A stretch of DNA of 64,000 nucleotides. Source: Prosthecomicrobium sp. N25. Its GTDB lineage: Bacteria; Pseudomonadota; Alphaproteobacteria; Rhizobiales; Ancalomicrobiaceae. Where the stretch lies: contig NZ_JBBCAT010000002.1 in assembly GCF_037203705.1 (NCBI RefSeq), positions 806,001-870,000 of the forward strand, written 5' to 3'. Every line of letters begins with the position of its first letter. Positions within the stretch are counted from its first letter, which is position 1. The notes beneath the pieces were generated by a model, which saw nothing but the letters and a program-made list of their open reading frames with translations, had not been told where the DNA came from and did not search any database. The position numbers and the translations under genes are program-made. Below are positions 45,733 to 53,913 of this stretch, piece by piece.

Positions 45733-46914
45733 ATGAGCGACGATCTGCACGCCCCCCTCGGCCTGCGGTCCAAGAGGCTGAACTGGAAACGCTGGCCCCT
45801 CGGGCTCGTGGGCCTCGGCCTCATCGCGACGATGATCGGCGGCGCGGCGCTGTGGACGGCCTTCTTCCCGGACACGCTCGGGGGGGAGCCGACCGCCGTG
45901 GCGCGCATCGACCGGGGCAAGGGCGGGGTCACGCAGGCCGACGTCGCCGTGGGCGACAAGCCGAAGGCCGGGGAGGCGCACGGCGCCGAGGCGCCGCCGA
46001 GCGGACCCGCCTCGCTGACGGAGGCAAGGCCCCCGGAGGGGCAGAAGGCGGTGCTCACCCCGATGGAGCCCGGCAAGCGTCCCGGTCTCCCGGCGGAGGG
46101 GCAGCCGCTCACGGGCGTGCCGGTCGCCAAGATCACCGACAAGGGCAAGTTCGGGCCGCTGCCGCGCATCGCCCAGGACGGGACGCGGGCGCTCGAGGCC
46201 TATGCGCGCCCGGCCCAGAAGCGGCCGGCCGCGACGCCGCGGGTCGTGGTGGTGGTGGGCGGCCTCGGGCTCAGCCAGACCGGCACCCAGGAGGCGATCC
46301 GGCTCCTGCCGGCCGACGTGACGCTCGCCTTCGCGCCCTACGGGGCGAGCCTCGACCGCTGGATGCAGCGGGCTCGCCAGGACGGCCACGAGGTGCTGCT
46401 GCAGCTGCCGATGGAGCCGTTCGACTACCCGGACAACGACCCGGGCCCGCATACGCTGCTGACCGGCCTCACGGCGGAGCAGAACATCGAGCGGATGCAC
46501 TGGATCCTGTCCCGCCTGACGAACTATGTCGGGGTGGTGAACTACATGGGCGCGCGGTTCACGGCCGAGGAGGCCCGCCTGACGCCCATCTTCCGCGAAC
46601 TGTCTGCCCGGGGGATCATGTATCTCGACGACGGCTCGTCGGGGCGGTCGGTCGCCGAGGTGGCGGCCCGGGCGGCGCGGCTGCCCTTCGCGCGCACCGA
46701 CGTGGTGATCGACGCGGTGGCGACCGAGGCCGCCATCGACGCGCGTCTGACCCAGCTCGAGAACATCGCCCGCCAGCAGGGCGTGGCGGTCGGCTTCGCA
46801 TCGGCCCTGCCGATCTCGCTGCGCAAGCTCTCGGACTGGTCGAAGACCCTGGAGAGCCGCGGCGTGGTCATCGTGCCGGCCAGCAGCGTGGCGCGCGACG
46901 GGCAGTCCGGATAG
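45733..46914 (+). CDS. Divergent polysaccharide deacetylase family protein (DUF610)
   Basis: 393 residues. One membrane helix at about 23-45 (GLVGLGLIATMIGGAALWTAFF) is followed by a low-complexity linker. The C-terminal 240-residue domain matches the divergent deacetylase pattern: RVVVVVGGLGLSQTGTQEAI, VTLAFAPYGASLDRW, VLLQLPMEPFDYPDNDPGPH, VVNYMGARFT and MYLDDGSS. It sits after envC and ctpA, as in many Rhizobiales, which suggests an envelope or peptidoglycan role. Enzyme activity has not been settled for the family as far as I know. Confidence 0.88.
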   Translation: MSDDLHAPLGLRSKRLNWKRWPLGLVGLGLIATMIGGAALWTAFFPDTLGGEPTAVARIDRGKGGVTQADVAVGDKPKAGEAHGAEAPPSGPASLTEARPPEGQKAVLTPMEPGKRPGLPAEGQPLTGVPVAKITDKGKFGPLPRIAQDGTRALEAYARPAQKRPAATPRVVVVVGGLGLSQTGTQEAIRLLPADVTLAFAPYGASLDRWMQRARQDGHEVLLQLPMEPFDYPDNDPGPHTLLTGLTAEQNIERMHWILSRLTNYVGVVNYMGARFTAEEARLTPIFRELSARGIMYLDDGSSGRSVAEVAARAARLPFARTDVVIDAVATEAAIDARLTQLENIARQQGVAVGFASALPISLRKLSDWSKTLESRGVVIVPASSVARDGQSG

Positions 46915-47060
46915 GCAGGCGGGGCGGCGGGACGGAAGACGCCCGCAGGACCGATCGTCGGGTCGGCTTCGCAGGCGCGAACCGGACCGGGCGAGCCTTC
47001 ACCGCGACCGCGGCCTCGACCCCTGGGTCTTTCGATCGTCAGGAGGTCACAAGGATTTCA

Positions 47061-47078
47061 TTCCGTATCCTTACGGAA
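47061..47078. repeat. Short inverted repeat upstream of the unknown gene at 47119
   Basis: TTCCGTA (47061-47067) and TACGGAA (47072-47078) separated by four bases, in a low-GC stretch 40 bp before the start codon. It could be an operator or a small hairpin; no T run follows. Confidence 0.35.
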
Positions 47079-47118
47079 CTCCCGTAGGTTCTGAACTCTC
47101 CTGCTACGGGGATCACAT

Positions 47119-48105
47119 ATGGCAAAAGATATTGAAAGCAGTTATTGGCTGTCGACTCCAGAGGAACCGAGTGCTCGATTTTGCAATTTCTCGACGGGCG
47201 GATCTACTCTGCGCCCGGCACACCAGGACTGGCTGAACCGGAACGTCGTTCCCATTTTGCGGGGACAGGGCGGCTACATCGTCGAGATCGGAGGCCTCGC
47301 GAGCCGGCTCGGTGCGGCGGCGCTGAACGAGCGACTGGGTCAGGCCCGCGCGGATGCGGTGAAGGCGTTCCTCGAGCAGCAGGTTCAGATGACCCTGCCG
47401 AACGTCCTGACGGCCAGCTACGGCGAAAACGTGTCCGGCGGCGCGGTCGACGACAACGACGGCTTCTGGCGTGCCGTGCTGATCAAGTTGCATCAGGGCG
47501 TCGTCGTCCTGCCCGACCCGCCGCCCCAGATTCGGCGGCCTCCGTCCATGCCGGCCCCGTTGCCCAAGATGTATTTCGGCCTCGGCGTCAAGTTCGGCGG
47601 CATCTTGATCGGCGGTACTCAAACTCTCGAAGGATACCTGTTCTCTGTCGACGACTACGACGATCAGGTTCATGTCGAGGCGAGGATTTGGACGCTCGGC
47701 CCGGGATTGGGCGGCGGGGGCAATGTCGTCTTCATCATGGCGTATGGCGGCACGGACAAGCGCGGCTTTGTCGGCACGAAGTTCGACGGCTGGGATTTCG
47801 CCGTGAGCCTCGGCGGCCGCTGGGGCGATGCGGTCAAGGGTGTCAGCAAGATCCCGGCGATCGCCAAGCTGGCCGAAGTGGTCAAGGACGGCGGCAAGGC
47901 GGCGGCGGTCCTGAAGGGGGCGGCGAAGCTCAAGCCCGGCGAATGGGAAAAGGTCGCGGAACTCGTCAAGACATCGCGCGAAGCGCTCGGGGTCGACGCT
48001 GACGCCACCAAGCCGCAGCTGAGCGTGTTCGACATCCCGCTCGCCGGAGGGGCCCTGGAGGTCAGCCTCTACAAGTGGTGGGGCACCGTGACGACGTTCA
48101 ACTGA
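47119..48105 (+). CDS. Unrecognised protein with an OmpA-like N-terminal segment
   Basis: 328 residues, no signal peptide. Residues about 30-125 (RPAHQDWLNRNVVPIL, YIVEIGGLASRLGAAALNER, LGQARADAVKAFLEQQV, ASYGENVSGG) follow the pattern of OmpA-like peptidoglycan-associated domains, where a residue set binds diaminopimelate. A Pro-rich linker and a Gly- and Tyr-rich second half follow (MYFGLGVKFGGILIGGTQT, LGPGLGGGGNVVF), then an Ala/Lys helix (about 245-290). I do not recognise the second half. It stands alone between the deacetylase and tRNA-Arg, behind a low-GC leader with an inverted repeat. Confidence 0.75.
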   Translation: MAKDIESSYWLSTPEEPSARFCNFSTGGSTLRPAHQDWLNRNVVPILRGQGGYIVEIGGLASRLGAAALNERLGQARADAVKAFLEQQVQMTLPNVLTASYGENVSGGAVDDNDGFWRAVLIKLHQGVVVLPDPPPQIRRPPSMPAPLPKMYFGLGVKFGGILIGGTQTLEGYLFSVDDYDDQVHVEARIWTLGPGLGGGGNVVFIMAYGGTDKRGFVGTKFDGWDFAVSLGGRWGDAVKGVSKIPAIAKLAEVVKDGGKAAAVLKGAAKLKPGEWEKVAELVKTSREALGVDADATKPQLSVFDIPLAGGALEVSLYKWWGTVTTFN

Positions 48106-48331
48106 GGGCCAAGGGCGGCGCGGAGGGTGAAACACCCCGTTGCATCCCGCCGGCCGCTCCACCTGATTGGGTCAGCGGGAGGCCGTCGAGGCCGCAGCGG
48201 GGTACGATCCGTGCCGCGGCCGGTAGAGTCACAGGGATGCGCGCGGAGTGATACCTCGTTCGGCGCGAGGTGGGCGCCGTGCAGGCGCACCGACCCGCCG
48301 CTTCCGTGTCCGGACCAGACACCTTAGTCGA

Positions 48332-48408
48332 TGGCCTCCCGGAAGGGATTCGAACCCCTGACCCCAGGTTTAGGAAACCTGTGCTCTATCCTGCTGAGCT
48401 ACCGGGAG
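48332..48408 (-). tRNA. tRNA-Arg (anticodon CCT)
   Basis: On the minus strand the acceptor arms CTCCCGG / CCGGGAG pair fully. The D arm has GCTC...GAGC, the anticodon arm is CAGGT-TTCCTAA-ACCTG with anticodon CCT (codon AGG), and the T arm has the canonical TTCGAAT loop. The discriminator is G, and CCA is encoded at 48334-48332. The mature body is 48335-48408. Confidence 0.93.
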
Positions 48409-48607
48409 ATTGGACGCCGGTGCACGGCGCCTCTCCGGTCCTCGGCCGCATCGCATCGGCCTTGTCCCGGGACGCCGTCAGGGGCGGTGAATAGCACAAA
48501 TCGCTGCCCTGTGCAGCCCTCGGCGGTGGTCGCTCCCCGCCCTCGGTCGGGCGGGCTGTGGTCACAATCCCGTCTCAACCGGATGGGAGCATGAGGACCT
48601 GGCGGGA

Positions 48608-49567
48608 ATGGGGTTGTCTGTGCGGGTCTCTACGCGAGGCGCGGTCCTGGGGATCGCTGGGGCGCTCTGCGCGGCGGGCGGGTTGGTGCTCCCTGCCGCG
48701 GCCGACGACGCCTGCGTGCCCGCCGAGGGGTTCACGGTCGTGGTCGCCGGCGTGCCGGAGGCCGACGTCCTCAGGCTTGCGGACGGGCGGCAGGTGCGGC
48801 TCGCCGGGATCGCGACACCGCGGCCCCTGCCTGCCGGCCAAGGCCAAGGCGCGGCCCCGGGCGAAGGCGCCGGCCAGCCGATTTCGAACACCGAGGATGA
48901 GGACGAGGGGCCGGACGTACCGGCCGACATCGCGCGCGGCTTCCGGGGCGAGGCGCCCGGCGGGCCGGCCCCGCTCGCCGGAGAGGCGGCCACGCACACG
49001 CGCCTGGAGGCCTCACGGGCCGCGCTGGCGGCGCTCGCCGAGGGTCGGTCGGCCGAGGTGCGGCCGGTCGGGGCGGCGCCGGACCGGCACGGCCGGATCG
49101 TGGCGCAGGTCAGGGTCGGAGGCGACTGGCTGCAGGAGCGGTTGGTGGCACGCGGCCTCGCCCGGGTCGTGCCGGCCGGGCGCGAGGCGACCTGCGCGCG
49201 GCCGCTGTTCGCCGCCGAGGCGGCTGCTCGGCGGGCGCGGCGCGGGATCTGGGTGGAGCCGAGCCTCGCGGTGCGCCGCGCCGACGATCCGGGACTGGCG
49301 GAGGCGGCCGGATCCTACGTGCTGGTGGAGGGGCGGGTGCTCTCCACGGGCCGCGCGGGCGGGCGCCACTATCTCAATTTCGGGAAGGATTTCCGAAGTG
49401 ACTTCACCGCCATCATCGAGGATAAGGAAGTCGGGCGGTTCGTGAAGGCCGGGTTCGACCCCGCGCGGATGCGCGGCCGGGAGGTCCGGCTCAGGGGCTG
49501 GCTCACGGCCCGGGACGGCGGTTTCCTGACGCTGTCGGTGCCCGAGGAGATCGAATGGACGCAGTGA
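48608..49567 (+). CDS. Exported staphylococcal-nuclease-like protein, probably inactive
   Basis: 319 residues with a signal peptide (about 1-32, ending AAADDAC). An SNase-like OB fold is suggested by ADVLRLADGRQVRLAGIATP, then WLQERLVARGLARVVP and AAEAAARRARRGIWVEPS. In active thermonucleases the first segment reads RLAGIDAPE with a calcium-binding Asp and a nearby catalytic Arg; here it is RLAGIATPR, and about 45 disordered residues follow. The C-terminal 90 residues (SYVLVEGRVLSTGR...YLNFGKDFRSDFTAII) form the extra OB-like domain found in alphaproteobacterial members. It overlaps the M48 gene by 13 bases. Confidence 0.82.
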   Translation: MGLSVRVSTRGAVLGIAGALCAAGGLVLPAAADDACVPAEGFTVVVAGVPEADVLRLADGRQVRLAGIATPRPLPAGQGQGAAPGEGAGQPISNTEDEDEGPDVPADIARGFRGEAPGGPAPLAGEAATHTRLEASRAALAALAEGRSAEVRPVGAAPDRHGRIVAQVRVGGDWLQERLVARGLARVVPAGREATCARPLFAAEAAARRARRGIWVEPSLAVRRADDPGLAEAAGSYVLVEGRVLSTGRAGGRHYLNFGKDFRSDFTAIIEDKEVGRFVKAGFDPARMRGREVRLRGWLTARDGGFLTLSVPEEIEWTQ

Positions 49568-51081
49568 CGAGCAGGTCGGCAGGGGCGACCGGCGCGGCGA
49601 CGGAGAGCCGGGACGGCGGACGACGCGGGCCCGGCCGTCTCGGCCGTGCGGCCGCGGCGCTCGGGCTCGTCCTGCTGGCGGGCTGCAGTTCGGTTCCAGG
49701 CGGCGACACGCTGATGGAGGCGGCGACGACGCCGCCGGCGACGTCGGTCGGCCTGGCGCCGCCGAGCCAGGATCCCGAACACGCGCGCATCCTTCTCACC
49801 TATGGTGGGATCTATGACGACCCGAACGCGGCCCGGTCGGTCGCGCGCGCGGTCGGCCGGCTCGTGGCGGCGTCCGACGATCCGTCGCAGTCCTACCGGA
49901 TCACCATCCTGAATTCGCCGGTGGTCAACGCCTTCGCGCTGCCGAGCGGCAATCTCTACGTGACCCGGGGCCTCCTCGCGCTCGCCAACGACACGTCGGA
50001 AGTGGCGGCCGTGGTTGCGCACGAGATGGCGCATGTGACGGCGCGCCACGCGGTCGCCCGCATCCGGCGGGCCGAGGCGGCGCAGGACATGAGCCGGGCG
50101 GTCGGTCCGATGCTGCAGGACGCCGAGACTCAGCGCATGGCGATGGTGTCGACCCAGCACTCGCTGGCGCGCTTCAGCCAGGTGCAGGAGCTCGAGGCGG
50201 ACGCGATCGGGGTCCGGACCCTCGCCAAGGCCGGCTTCGATCCCTTCGCGGCGTCCCGCTTCCTCGCCTCGATGGCCCGCTACGCCGAATACAGGTCGCT
50301 GCGGCCGAGCGCGAACAACAGCCAGGCGAAGCCCGACTTCCTGAGTTCGCATCCGTCGACGCCGGAGCGCATCGCCTTCGCGGTGAGGGCGGCGCGCGAG
50401 ATCGGGGCGCCGGGCATCGGCGAGCAGGAGCGCGAGCAGTTCCTGCAGGGGCTCGACGGCATGGTGTTCGGCGACGACCCGTCCGAGGGCTTCGTGCGCG
50501 GCCGGTCGTTCCTGCACAAGGCGCTCGGCATCCAGTTCGCGGTTCCGACCGGCTTCGTCCTGGAGAACACCTCCAAGGCCGTGCTCGCCACCAATGCGTC
50601 CGGGACGGCGCTGCGCTTCGACGGAATCGCGGTGCCGCTGTCGACGGATCTCGGGGACTACGTCAAGTCGGGCTGGATCAACGGGCTCCTGCCCGAGTCC
50701 GTGCAGGGGGCGCAGGTCGGGCCCTATCCGGCCGCGACCGCGATGGCGACCGCGGACGGCTGGACGTTCCGGATCGCGGTCCTGCGCAAGGACAAGACGA
50801 CCTACCGCTTCATCCTGGCGACCCAGGAACCCTCGGCGGAGACGGACCGCATCTTCAAGGAGACGGTCGACAGCTTCCGCGAACTCAGCCCGGCGGAATC
50901 GGCGCGCCTGCGGCCGCTGCGCCTGAAGCTGCAGAAGGCGCGGCCCGGGGACACCCCCGAGCGGCTCGCCGAGTCCATGTCGGGCGTGGAGCGGAAGCTC
51001 GATCTCTTCCGGGTGCTCAACGGCCTGGAGGCCGGGGACGGGGTCGAGCCGGGGCGGTTGGTGAAGCTGGTCGCGGACTGA
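49555..51081 (+). CDS. M48-family lipoprotein metalloprotease
   Basis: 508 residues. A lipobox LLAGC at about 41-45 predicts a lipoprotein. The protease domain has HEMAH (156-160) as the zinc site, with the third ligand in VQELEADAIG, and resembles BepA-type outer-membrane quality-control proteases. A C-terminal domain from about 310 (AVPTGFVLENTSKAV...) belongs to the alphaproteobacterial version of the family. GAGGAG precedes the ATG by five bases. Coupled to the upstream nuclease-like gene and convergent with rpoH. Confidence 0.92.
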   Translation: MDAVTSRSAGATGAATESRDGGRRGPGRLGRAAAALGLVLLAGCSSVPGGDTLMEAATTPPATSVGLAPPSQDPEHARILLTYGGIYDDPNAARSVARAVGRLVAASDDPSQSYRITILNSPVVNAFALPSGNLYVTRGLLALANDTSEVAAVVAHEMAHVTARHAVARIRRAEAAQDMSRAVGPMLQDAETQRMAMVSTQHSLARFSQVQELEADAIGVRTLAKAGFDPFAASRFLASMARYAEYRSLRPSANNSQAKPDFLSSHPSTPERIAFAVRAAREIGAPGIGEQEREQFLQGLDGMVFGDDPSEGFVRGRSFLHKALGIQFAVPTGFVLENTSKAVLATNASGTALRFDGIAVPLSTDLGDYVKSGWINGLLPESVQGAQVGPYPAATAMATADGWTFRIAVLRKDKTTYRFILATQEPSAETDRIFKETVDSFRELSPAESARLRPLRLKLQKARPGDTPERLAESMSGVERKLDLFRVLNGLEAGDGVEPGRLVKLVAD

Positions 51082-51189
51082 GGGCCGGCCACGGCGCGAC
51101 CGGGGGCGTCCGGACCGAGCGGTCCCGGCACGTCGAGGACGGCGCAGTCCGTCCTTGGCAGAGCTCAGGCAGGGCCGGGACCGGCGCCG

Positions 51190-52056
51190 TCATCCGAAGG
51201 CGGTACGGTCCGGCTGTTGGCGGAGCAGGGCGGTCTTGAGCTTCTCGAGGGCGCGGTTCTCGATCTGGCGGACGCGTTCCTTGGAGATGCCGAGCTTCTC
51301 GCCGAGGGCCTCGAGGGTGGCGCCCTCGTCCTTCAGGCGGCGTTCGCGGACGATGCGGAGCTCGCGCTCGGAGAGGACCGTCAGGGCGCGGCGCAGCCAG
51401 GCGAGCCGGCGTTCGCCGTCGATGCCCTCCGCGACGGTCTCGTCGGGCAGCGGGCGGTCGCAGACGAGGAAGTCCTGCCGGTCGGACCCGGCGCCCTCGG
51501 TCTCCATCACGGGGGCGTTGAGGGACGTGTCCGGACCGGAGAGGCGGGCATTCATCAGCTCGACGTCGGCCGTAGAGACGCCGACCGCGACGGCGATCTC
51601 CTGGAACATCTCCTGCTCGGGCATCTGCTCGGTGCCCCGGTTCAGGCGCGCGCGGAGCCGGCGCAGGTTGAAGAAGAGGGCCTTCTGGGCCGATGAGGTG
51701 CCCCCGCGCACGATCGACCAGTTGCGCAGGATGTAGTCCTGGATGGAGGCGCGGATCCACCACGTGGCGTAGGTGGAGAAGCGCACGTTGCGGTCGGGCT
51801 CGAAACGGGCGGCGGCCTCCAGCAGACCCACATGGCCTTCCTGGATCATGTCGTTCATCGGCAGGCCGAAATGGCGGAAGCGGGCCGCCAGCGCGATGAC
51901 GAGGCGCATGTGGGCGCCGGTCAGCCGGTGCAGGGCCACCTGGTCGCCGGTTTCGCGCCACAGAACGGCGAGGTCGTGTTCCTCCTCGCGGGTCAGGTAG
52001 GGTGCGGCCATGGCGGCCTTGACGAACTGACGTCTGGCACTCATCGGCTGAACCAT
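51190..52056 (-). CDS. rpoH: RNA polymerase sigma-32 factor (RpoH)
   Basis: 288 residues. Region 2 shows RLVIALAARFRHFGLPMNDMIQEGH and FSTYATWWIRASIQDYILRNWS. The RpoH box reads SSAQKALFFNLRRLRARL. Region 4 has ERELRIVRERRLKD...TLEALGEKLGISKERVRQIE. This class reads heat-shock or oxidative-stress promoters; Rhizobiales often have several copies, and this divergent sequence may be an RpoH2-type paralogue. The ATG at 52056 is preferred to 52068 because GGAGGG lies five bases before it. Confidence 0.92.
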   Translation of the reverse strand: MVQPMSARRQFVKAAMAAPYLTREEEHDLAVLWRETGDQVALHRLTGAHMRLVIALAARFRHFGLPMNDMIQEGHVGLLEAAARFEPDRNVRFSTYATWWIRASIQDYILRNWSIVRGGTSSAQKALFFNLRRLRARLNRGTEQMPEQEMFQEIAVAVGVSTADVELMNARLSGPDTSLNAPVMETEGAGSDRQDFLVCDRPLPDETVAEGIDGERRLAWLRRALTVLSERELRIVRERRLKDEGATLEALGEKLGISKERVRQIENRALEKLKTALLRQQPDRTAFG

Positions 52057-52195
52057 CGCACCCTCCATCCGGTCCGTTCCCGCATGTCGATAACCTTACG
52101 AAGCTCGGCGGGTTTCGGATCAAGTCGCCTTTACGCGTTTTCCCTTAGGTCGATATCGTGTCGCGCGGTTGCCCTTGCAAGAGGTCAAAAAAAGA

Positions 52196-52218
52196 GAGCC
52201 CGGTAATGTTCCGGGCTC
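52196..52218 (-). terminator. Intrinsic terminator of carD
   Basis: GAGCCCGG (52196-52203) and CCGGGCTC (52211-52218) with a 7-base loop. On the minus strand the stem is followed by TCTTTTTTT. It lies 34 bases after the carD stop and separates it from rpoH. Confidence 0.88.
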
Positions 52219-52251
52219 CCGATCGGATGCAGTGACGCAGCCGGGTCGGCC

Positions 52252-52857
52252 TCAGGCCGCCTCCTCCTGCTCGTCCTCGGCGAACTCGACCTCCGTCTCC
52301 GACTCCGCTCCCTCGTCGGCCTTGGCGGCCCGGCGCGGGTTCTTCAGGAGATTGGCCTCGATCTGGCGCACCGCCTCAGTCTCGGAGATGCGGCTGACGG
52401 CCGCGACTTCGCGCGCCATGCGGTCGAGGGCGGCCTCGTAGAGCTGGCGCTCGGAGTAGGACTGCTCCGGCTGATTGTCGGCGCGGTAGAGGTCGCGCAC
52501 CACCTCGGCGATGGCGATCAGGTCGCCCGAGTTGATCTTGGCTTCGTATTCCTGGGCACGGCGGGACCACATGGTGCGCTTCACGCGGGCGCGGCCCTTG
52601 ACGGTGTCGAGTGCCTTCTTGACCACGTCGGGCTCGGAGAGCTTGCGCATGCCCACCGCGGCGATCTTCGGAACCGGGACGCGCAGCGTCATCTTGTCCT
52701 TCTCGAAGGAGATGACGAACAGTTCGAGCTTGTAGCCCGCGATCTCCTGCTCCTCGATGGCGGTGATCTGTCCGACACCGTGAGCGGGGTAGACGATGTG
52801 CTCTCCGGCCTTGAAGCCCTGGCGGGTCTGCGACGTCTTCTTGGTGTTGGTGGCCAT
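52252..52857 (-). CDS. carD: CarD-family transcriptional regulator
   Basis: 201 residues. The N-terminal RNA-polymerase-interacting Tudor-like domain reads FKAGEHIVYPAHGVGQITAI...FVISFEKDKMTLRVPVPK. The helical C-terminal DNA-binding part includes MWSRRAQEYEAKINSGDLIA and YSERQLYEAALDRMAREVAAV. The last 30 residues are acidic. CarD stabilises open promoter complexes, in alphaproteobacteria often at rRNA and ribosomal-protein genes. An ATG at 52878 is an alternative start. It has its own terminator. Confidence 0.93.
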   Translation of the reverse strand: MATNTKKTSQTRQGFKAGEHIVYPAHGVGQITAIEEQEIAGYKLELFVISFEKDKMTLRVPVPKIAAVGMRKLSEPDVVKKALDTVKGRARVKRTMWSRRAQEYEAKINSGDLIAIAEVVRDLYRADNQPEQSYSERQLYEAALDRMAREVAAVSRISETEAVRQIEANLLKNPRRAAKADEGAESETEVEFAEDEQEEAA

Positions 52858-53144
52858 ACGCCCATCACTCCTGCCCATGACGGACCGCCGGTGCCCCCGG
52901 CGATCCTCGTGAATGCGCGCCCGCGCCGGAGCGCGAGCCGTTGTCGAGACACGGAAAACGGGGCCGGCGAAAACGCCGCGTCCCCCCGTTCCAATCGCTC
53001 TCGGGTCTCAGCCTGTCTTTCTGGAACCCCACCGCCCTTGACCGTCACGCATGCCGACACCACGCCGAGCCATCCGAACGCTCAAGCCGATCATGCGAAA
53101 ACCCCCTGAGGGAGGAGCCGGTGGGAAAAACGACTGTAGTGATA

Positions 53145-53172
53145 CCAATACCACAAAACGGGCACGAATCAA
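53145..53172 (-). promoter_or_regulatory. Candidate promoter for carD
   Basis: On the minus strand TTGATT (53172-53167) is followed after 16 bases by TATTGG (53150-53145), in the most AT-rich part of the intergenic region. The -35 overlaps a GANTC site (53166-53170). The pattern match is weak at the -10. Confidence 0.3.
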
Positions 53173-53393
53173 AGCGATACGGCAGGTTCGATGACCCTTC
53201 CACGACGGCGCTCGGCCCGCTTGAGCGGCCACGGAAGCGCCCGGTTTCCGCCGTGGATCCGACTCGCAGCGGCCAGCGCGGACGTGGATCTTGTCCGAAT
53301 GGACAAGATGCGAAAGGCTTTTCGATCCTTTTCGCGGCGAACCACTCCCGTCACGCCCGAGTTGCCGAGGGGGGCGGACCGGGGACGACCATC

Positions 53394-53415
53394 AGCCATG
53401 CAGCTCTGCATGGCT
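53394..53415. repeat. 22-base palindrome downstream of fdxA
   Basis: AGCCATGCAG, two bases CT, then CTGCATGGCT: perfect 10-bp arms 35 bases after the fdxA stop. It would form a hairpin in the fdxA transcript. Without a T run it may be a Rho-dependent end or a protein site. Confidence 0.5.
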
Positions 53416-53449
53416 CCGGCTCAGACGCTCCAAAGCCGCATGGGAATAG

Positions 53450-53785
53450 TCAGTCACCCTGACCAGGCGCGGGCGAGAAGTGCTCGAGCTTGTTGGCGAC
53501 CCCGTCCCACGCCTTGGCATCCTCGGGGGGCTCGCGCTTCGACGTGATGTTCGGCCACTGGGAGGCATATTCCGCGTTCAGCTTCAGCCAGCTCTCCAGG
53601 CCCGATTCGGTGTCCGGCTTGATGGCTTCGGCCGGGCACTCGGGTTCGCACACGCCGCAATCGATGCACTCGTCAGGATGAATGACCAGCATGTTCTCGC
53701 CCTCGTAGAAGCAGTCCACGGGGCAGACCTCGACGCAGTCGGTGTACTTGCACTTGATGCAGTTGTCGGTGACCACGTAGGTCAT
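53450..53785 (-). CDS. fdxA: Seven-iron ferredoxin FdxA
   Basis: 111 residues. The opening [20 protein letters not shown] with CPVDCFYEG provides the ligands of the 3Fe-4S cluster and one ligand of the 4Fe-4S cluster; [18 protein letters not shown] provides the second cluster motif. The C-terminal 45 residues ([17 protein letters not shown]...) are the usual FdxA extension. A GGGAG site six bases upstream supports the second ATG (53785) over the one at 53791. Cytoplasmic electron carrier. fdxA normally follows the helicase and S4 genes; here a two-component locus lies between. Confidence 0.95.
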   Translation of the reverse strand: MTYVVTDNCIKCKYTDCVEVCPVDCFYEGENMLVIHPDECIDCGVCEPECPAEAIKPDTESGLESWLKLNAEYASQWPNITSKREPPEDAKAWDGVANKLEHFSPAPGQGD

Positions 53786-53913
53786 TCGCATCTCCCAGGC
53801 GGGTCGCGGCTCGACGCCGGGCGAAGGGCGAGGGCAGCGTGCGGCCCCGGGTTACCCAATGTCGGAGGCGAGCGCAAGTGCGCTGCGGCACGGGCGGGGA
53901 TGCGCCAGGGGCG

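Larger units (their letters stand above)
52858..53449. other. 592-bp region between fdxA and carD without a convincing gene
   Basis: Several short frames exist on both strands but their translations are Arg/Pro-rich and unlike proteins. It contains a candidate carD promoter (53145-53172), an AT-rich patch near 53130-53180 and a 22-base palindrome at 53394-53415 just after fdxA. The long leader for carD (about 270 bases) is notable and could hold a regulatory RNA element. Confidence 0.5.

Noticed and set aside
52941-53462. Small genes in the carD-fdxA gap
   Set aside because: Frames on both strands give Arg/Pro/Ser-rich products with no ribosome-binding site and no consistent codon bias.
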